Part shown: in pieces, positions 58,289 to 64,000 of the stretch
Layout of the letters: each line of letters begins with the position of its first letter
Numbering within the stretch: the stretch's first letter is position 1
Origin: Neolentinus lepideus HHB14362 ss-1
Taxonomy: Eukaryota > Basidiomycota > Agaricomycetes > Gloeophyllales > Gloeophyllaceae
Assembly (NCBI GenBank): GCA_001632425.1
Contig: KV425622.1
Coordinates: 58,925-122,924 of the forward strand
Length of the DNA stretch: 64,000 nt
Direction: 5' to 3'
The notes under the pieces: generated by a model
The model's database searches: none
What the model was told of the DNA's origin: nothing
Seen by the model: the letters and a program-made list of their open reading frames with translations, nothing else
Made by a program: the position numbers and the translations under genes

Positions 58289-60479
58289 CTAAGCACCCGC
58301 CGTTGCTGCTAGGTTCATAGTACTGATGTCGACCTCCCCGTTCATGACATCTGATGCATCCGAGCTCTCTCCACCCAAAGGCAGTAATTGGGCACCGACC
58401 ATGCCGCTGACAGCAATAGCTTGAGGTTGTAATGCAGGCGCAGTTGCCACGAGATGGCGAGTGAAATGGGTATTATCAGCATCGATTATTGACACTTCCC
58501 AGCTACTCGCCACGTTAGCCGCTAGTACCATTATGAATACAACAACTTACTCGAGCCAAGCATCAGTGCTCCTGCTCTCCAATCCCATCTCTTTGGTGAG
58601 GTCTTCGAGTTTCTTTTCAACTTCCCGCCAGAAGCCCGTGTCAGCCCCGCGTGTGTTCTCTTTGCCTGCCAACGGGAATGCAATATCACGCTGATGAGAG
58701 TATGTATCAGTAAACATCATATGATGATATAAACGGAGACGCACCAGTAACGCCATCGCCGCAAGGATATTTTGAGGTGAATTGGATGGGAGCTGTGGCA
58801 GGTGATAATCCTGAATTATCTTCTTGACAAACTTATCCAATGGTGTTCGCTTGGTGATACTAGTGAAGACCTGGAGTGAACATCAGCGAAACTTATTATA
58901 GCTGTATTAATAGTACGCACAGCCTTCCTCAAATTGCTTTTGATGTCGTGGTAAGCCTTGTGGATGAACGTAGTGACAACGTTACGCATGGTGGCGTCCT
59001 TCTGGTAGAGACCAAGCCGGATAGTAATGGCATAGGCCTGGATGTAGTCCTAGAGTATTTTGAGATTAGTGACATCAAAGGGCCTATATTACGAGAGCCC
59101 TGCTTACCTCCACTAGACCTGTCACAGTAAGATAGGAGTACTGCGGCTGAACAAAGAAGTGCTTGATGAGATTTCGTAATAATTTCTGTGATGTCTTGTG
59201 TTAGCGGTGTACCGTGATATTCGGCACACTTACCTCTTGAGCCTCAGTCGGGCGCCATGTCTGATTTACCTTCTCCTCAACAACTTCCAGCTTATCTTTC
59301 ACTGCAATGAGTGCAGATGTGACCTTCCCGACATCTTGCTGGGCCTTCAGTGATTGACAGAAAAGGAGGACCAGACGGTCATCGAAGTTCCCCTGTCCGG
59401 CCCCAGAATTAGGCTCGTGACCAGCCTGTCGTACCGTCATTGGGGCAGAATGTCGGTAGACAGGCTGGTCAATTTGGCATGGGAATCCAGTTCACAGAAA
59501 TTAACTCCATCTTTGCTTACGTTTTGACAGCGGAGCTGAGCTGAGTCGGTTGGAGATTCAAGATTGAGATCGCTGTCGGCATTGACTTAGCATCGCGTCG
59601 GTGTTGACTTTGCACGATTTGGCCTCTACGTCCACTCCGTTAGGAGATAGCAGAGCAAGCAAATGCGCCAAATATAGAGTTTCTCATTATCTGCAAGAGG
59701 AGCCAGGAAAGCATTAGAAGGCATCGAGTGCAAGGGTATTATTGATTTAGCAAGCAAGAAAAAAATTCAAGGAGGTCTAGAGGCTAGAGTATGAAAATTA
59801 TTGTCTGATTTATAAAATTCTTCCATTATTTGCGGCCATAGAATAGAGCAGGAGAAGGAACGAGAGCTACAGCATTGGACTTAATCGCGGAGGTGCATCG
59901 CATCTAGCTTGCCACATTGGCTTATGTCAGCCGGCATTGCTCGGCCAAGGACTTAATTTCTGTGAACTGGATTCCCATGCCAAATTGACCAGCCTGTCTA
60001 CCGACATTCTGCCCCAATGACAGTACGACAGGCTGGTCACGAGCCTACCCCAGAATAGATGAAATCAGTATCACAGATATAGTGCACTTTTGAACAGGTA
60101 CCTCTTGAAATTCATGGACGGACTGCCGTACTTTAGTCAACCCCATCTCATTGACCAGTTTATCAACTTCAGCAGGGTTTGCGAACCGTCCGGACCCCGC
60201 TTGACTATGATTACCATGAGCCATTGAATCGCCGAGAGGATTGAAAGGCCTTCCGAGTGAAGGTACACTGTAGTTTGGGAAGTGATAGTCCAGACCATTC
60301 ACCAAAGAGGCTTCACAGCGTGGAGTTGCCCCTGAGGTAGGTATACTATTCTCATCATTACCGTCGAATCCTTGGCTGTCAGTCAGCCCAGGCCTCCCCG
60401 CTGCAGACCTGCTGTATGAGTATGGACTGTATCTCGGCACACTGTGGTTAACACTGCGGTCGGGACCAGGAGAATCCAT
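58289..60479 (-). CDS. Conserved agaricomycete protein of unknown function
   Basis: ATG 60479 opens a Ser/Pro/Gly-rich, low-complexity N-terminus (~105 residues) and a helix ending VRQSVHEFQE. After intron 1 comes DDRLVLLFCQSLKAQQDVGK, a coiled-coil-like stretch, KLLRNLIKHFFVQPQYSYL, then YAITIRLGLYQKDATMRNVV followed by TTFIHKAYHDIKSNLRKAV, TPLDKFVKKIIQDYHLPQLP and TRGADTGFWREVEKKLEDLT. The C-terminal tail ends at 58289. I recognise this order from a large, unnamed agaricomycete family; no function is known. Introns other than the first are short and keep frame. Intron 1 is swollen to about 0.7 kb by a MITE (59410-60047). The acceptor ccggacag lies 10-15 bp beyond the insertion, so splicing may still work. 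Confidence 0.75.
59410..60047. mobile_element. Young MITE inside an intron, 638 bp, 9-bp target duplication
   Basis: The 94-bp terminal inverted repeats (59410-59503 and 59954-60047) differ at one position (c/t). They start taggctcgtgaccagcctgt. The flanks are ccccagaat on both sides (59401-59409, 60048-60056). Each arm also contains an internal hairpin, gaccagcctgtc / gacaggctggtc. The near-identity of the arms indicates recent movement. No ORF is present; the 9-bp duplication suits a MULE-type element. Confidence 0.92.
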
Positions 60480-62236
60480 CGGTGAGTGCTGTTATTGGAG
60501 AAAGCAACTGAGGCGACGACAGGCGGGGGGCCATCAGGAAAACCCTCCCGTGCTAATCATATCATATCACGTTGACAGGCTACAACACACAACAACCACC
60601 AAAAACACCTAGAAAACGCGGAGGGAACTCCGTCTAATAGTGTCAGTAGTCGAAGGGCAGAAGGATAAAGCTCGGGGGAGGTGAGGAATGCAAAACAACA
60701 CAATGGAAGGCACCGTATATCTCCTGTGAGTCGACCCAGATGCTCTATGTAACTCCTAACTCTCTAAAACTCCGAAACTACACTTCTCGGTGCAGACTCG
60801 GCGCTTCTCAGAGGATATTCGGTACTGGGCAAGACCAGCTGTCTGTTGGAAGGACTCGGAAGGGTGAAGGACAATAGCTCGGAAGGTTCCTCCACGCCGG
60901 AGGACTCTAGGACGCAGTAAAATGCAGTAAGAACGCAATGGAGACGATAAGACGCAATGCAAACGCGAGACCTCACGCTGAGGCCGACTAGAACGCAATT
61001 TTGAATGCAGCAAGACTTTGAGATGTGAACTGTGAGGTAAATTCGATGGTGACCCATACAGTGGTCCGGAATGATCTGCTGGGGGTCCGAGAATACAGGG
61101 TGTCTAAAGTACTAAGTAACCCAAACGTCCGAAATCTACTAAGTCCGAAGCTCCTTCGTCTATCAAATCATGCCATATGCAACAAATGAGAATATACATC
61201 CGAAAACATACCGCCACAGCACGCCATATGCCTAACCGAGTACCGCGAATGTTCCGAAATACGCTCGGTGCCTTAGAAACAACCAGTCCGAAGGAAAACC
61301 TTCCAAAATTGCTCCATCCAAAGTGTCGGCGCCCACGAATGACTTGTATGAGCTGACTCGCATCGTGAACATCGTAAGGATAGTCGACAAAGGTCCGTGA
61401 TGGCATCGGAGCGGCAAGGAGGGTCCGCAGCACCTGAACTCGGTGTGTCCAGTCAACTCGGAGGTGCCGCATGGTCAAACGGAGGATAGGATCATCGCAA
61501 GTGTGTAAGGGAGACTGGATACAGTCAACTCGGCATGGATAAGCTCGGGATAGAGGTGCCGAGAGCGCCGAGTGTAGTGAAATCGCTGATGTCGGGGGGT
61601 TCTGAAGGTCCTGAATGCTGACTAGCCTTGCAACGTCCACATGGTGATGTTCTGGAGAATGTAGGAGGTCCGCCGATAACATCGGTGCTGCTCTTGAGGT
61701 GCGTAATGGTTACTTGGTCATCTCGGCATACAGTAAAGGCTCCGAGGATCTCCGAGGATGCGGTGATGAAGTACTGAAACTCGGCGCTATGTCTAAGTGC
61801 GTCAGTTGTAGCAGGCGTATGGCTCGGAGCTCAGATATGAAGTACGTCGGAGCATGGAGATGTGTCGGAGGTGAATGGGAGTGGTGGAGTGCTCCGAGAA
61901 GTCGTTAGAAACACCGAAAATGCGTTTTCGGAGGCTAGCGGCGCCTGAGGCCTATCAACGTCTAATACAGTCGAATCATACCTGATTAGAAAAATTCGCC
62001 CGTCATGTCTGATCATGCCACTGAGGCTGGTCCCTCAGCTAATTCCCTATTATCAATTCTAATTCTGTCCTAATTCCGTCTGATCAGTCCTAACTACGTC
62101 AACTTCAGATCTCATCAAACTGTTGTCATGTAACTTATATTGAATGAAGACATCGAGTTGGGATGATATTGTTGGCTTCTATGTACATACAAATGCTCTA
62201 TACATATACATGAACAAAAGAACAATAAAGTCGGGA
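60480..62236. other. 1.76 kb intergenic region rich in ccgag/ctcgg words
   Basis: No gene with motifs is seen; the 61104-61682 (-) open stretch has no recognised domain. From about 60770 to 61930 the words ctcgg, ccgag, tccga and tcgga recur far more often than in neighbouring DNA, with cgcaatg/acgcag words near 60910-60990. It may be a decayed repeat or a regulatory region for the gene at 58289-60479. Confidence 0.5.
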
Positions 62237-64000
62237 CTAAACCTCATTCCGAAGGTCCATCAAGCTGACAGTGCTTGGCTGCTGACTGGTCACCACAGCA
62301 CCCGACCCATTCGCAGCTCTACAGTGACATGATAAATAGGGTGCGACTGTGTAGAATGGGACACTCACCGCACTGTCTGGAAGAGGTAATTCATGGTTTG
62401 ATAGTAACGAGGTGCAGCAATGGTCCTGACGTGATTGAGCGTGCTGATATGGACCTCGTATGTTCTTGCCCACGAATTCCTGGTGAAGTTGGCAGGTTCG
62501 TAGTCGCCCGAACTCCATTCATCAATAGCCACGTGAATCTGCAGCATGTGATTGGTAGTATGTCCAGGTATATACAAGAACACTTACAGCAGTACATACG
62601 AGGGCAACCATGGCATCAGGTACCCGGAGCTCGCCATCACCGCAGGGGAACAGATCATGATGTCGGTCTCTGAATGATCCAGAGCCAGTGAAGTAGGCCA
62701 TGCGCATGACAGCCGCAATCGCACCATGGCACCAGGGCTCCCGGTTGTTGAACTGACCGCGCTGTGCAATATTTTAGTATATAGAGTATCACAATGAATG
62801 ACGTACTGTGTGATCTCCGGGGAACACATATCGCTGTGCATCCATCAATGTCTTGACATAGTCTGCCTTCCTGGATGAAAGCGCATAGAACCCGAGGACT
62901 TGATTGACAGCGATTCTCTTGATATCGCAGCGTAGGACACTGATCCGACCATCGACCTGTAAAGATGATATCGGCGAATGAGTATTGATGTCATATTTTT
63001 GAGTACTCACAATATCAGCAAGGGCCTTCCGAAATCCCTTCTCATTCCCGTCCTGTAGGCGGTTCAGGATTGGCACGTACTGAGTCCCGAGATGTTCCGC
63101 TGCCATGATACAGGCATCCAAAGCAACCATGTGCCTAGTACCAACCTCCGGGTACGCATTTTTGGTGAGGATGTAAACATACACCTGGTCAATTGCAAGA
63201 CGGAGTACTTCTCGAATCTCTGGAGTCTGCGCGGTGAGATTGACCTTATTCTTGTTGTTGTAGACCAGTGCAGTCATATCGTAGGGCCCTGGGCCTGCAA
63301 CAGGAATAGGAATAGTCACCGGTTCTGACTCATGTTTTGATACACCACGATGTTGGGAGCGGGCACAGGTGCACAGAATATTATCTTGAGGTGGTCTCGG
63401 ATGCACAATATCTGGATCACGCTCCGTGAATTGAGGTGCCTTCAGATCATGGTTAATGTACCAATGAATACAAGGCATGCCCGACGTACCTCCTGTTCAT
63501 GTGCTATCTCTCATTTCGACTTCTTACCGTTCTTGATTGGTATGTCTGCCACTGTGAATTGTGATGATTGCGACAGTTTGGGATGAGTATTCCAGCGCTC
63601 GGTTGTGTAGTTAGTGCATAGAAGAGGAAAACACATACAGATGGAATGCTGCGATGAGAAACAGTGGCAGCAGGAGTCCAAACATCGGTAACATGATCAT
63701 CAGTCTGGAAGAGGTCAACGGCGGTGGGCACATTGCCATTGGTGTGATAGATTGTCTTGGCAGCTGTTCCGTTGTCGTGATGAGAAATGACAGTGTCCTC
63801 AAAGGACAAATGCAAGTGCATAGATTCCATTGATGATCGCCGTGAAGCTGCATGGGACACGAGGCCCTCATCCTCCAATGGCACATCATCGGGAATGCTC
63901 ACATTAGCTGAGTCATATGACGATGCACTTGAAGACCTGGCCTTGACCTTGCGACGCAGCCGGTTCTGTAATAATAATGTATTACATGTCTAATATTTTA
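62237..64000 (-). CDS. DUF6532 domain protein, 5' end outside window
   Basis: The stop is at 62237. Reading backwards, exons carry a Ser-rich N-terminal part (NRLRRKVKARSSSASSYDSA, then VSIPDDVPLEDEGLVSHAAS, 63965-63500) and the DUF6532 domain with TPEIREVLRLAIDQVYVYIL, HMVALDACIMAAEHLGTQYV, KGFRKALADI, SVLRCDIKRIAVNQVLGFYA, DAQRYVFPGD, REPWCHGAIAAVMRMAYFTG, VPDAMVALVCTAV and HVAIDEWSSGDYEPANFTRN. The tail after a 50-nt intron is short. An acceptor at about 63966 shows that at least one exon lies beyond the window end. DUF6532 proteins are numerous in Agaricomycetes and have no known function. It lies head-to-tail with the gene at 58289-60479. Confidence 0.82.

Overview
This 64 kb window is nuclear DNA from a filamentous basidiomycete, most likely an agaricomycete; I cannot name the species. 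The genes have many short introns (about 45-80 nt, GT-AG with CTAAT/CTNA-like branch sites). They belong to families expanded or typical in Agaricomycetes: a CYP512-like P450, DUF6532, DUF6533, F-box proteins, fungal PL14 and a MULE-like transposase. No rRNA, tRNA or CRISPR was seen.

Layout. (1) 1-28.7 kb is a nested transposon graveyard. It holds a degenerate Ty1/copia element (minus, cut by the window start), a complete but decayed Ty3/gypsy element (2611-15087, 5-bp target duplication, a solo LTR nested in its 3' LTR), and a 6 kb composite of small DNA elements (15.28-21.31 kb) that splits an F-box gene. A 6.8 kb MULE-like element (21.83-28.66 kb) follows, itself carrying a second solo LTR. 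(2) 29.5-35.9 kb is a host gene island: ALG2 mannosyltransferase (-), a secreted PL14-type polysaccharide lyase (-) and an F-box protein (+). (3) 38.6-44.1 kb holds an intact CYP512-like P450 (+) converging on an intact oxidosqualene cyclase / lanosterol synthase ERG7 (-). (4) 44.9-56 kb is again repeats and dead genes: a 2.3 kb foldback element, an inverted fragment of the CYP512-like gene, another P450 pseudogene, a DUF6533 membrane-protein pseudogene, a 275-bp tandem array and a 700-bp MITE with a perfect 9-bp target duplication. (5) 56.3-64 kb holds an ERG27-type 3-keto sterol reductase (-, one in-frame TGA), an unnamed conserved agaricomycete protein whose first intron contains a young MITE, and a DUF6532 protein cut by the window end.

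How it fits together. Three sterol/triterpenoid-type activities lie within about 19 kb: a P450 of a triterpenoid-hydroxylase-like family, the cyclase that makes lanosterol, and the 3-keto reductase. In yeast, Erg27 protein is needed for Erg7 stability. Whether this is a functional cluster or chance is open, because the intervening DNA is eroded by transposons.

The strongest genome-wide signal is CpG decay. The three differences between the gypsy LTRs, nearly all its in-frame stops (CGA to TGA), the mismatches in two solo-LTR target duplications and several differences between the foldback arms all fit C-to-T change at CpG. The ERG27 stop codon has the same form.
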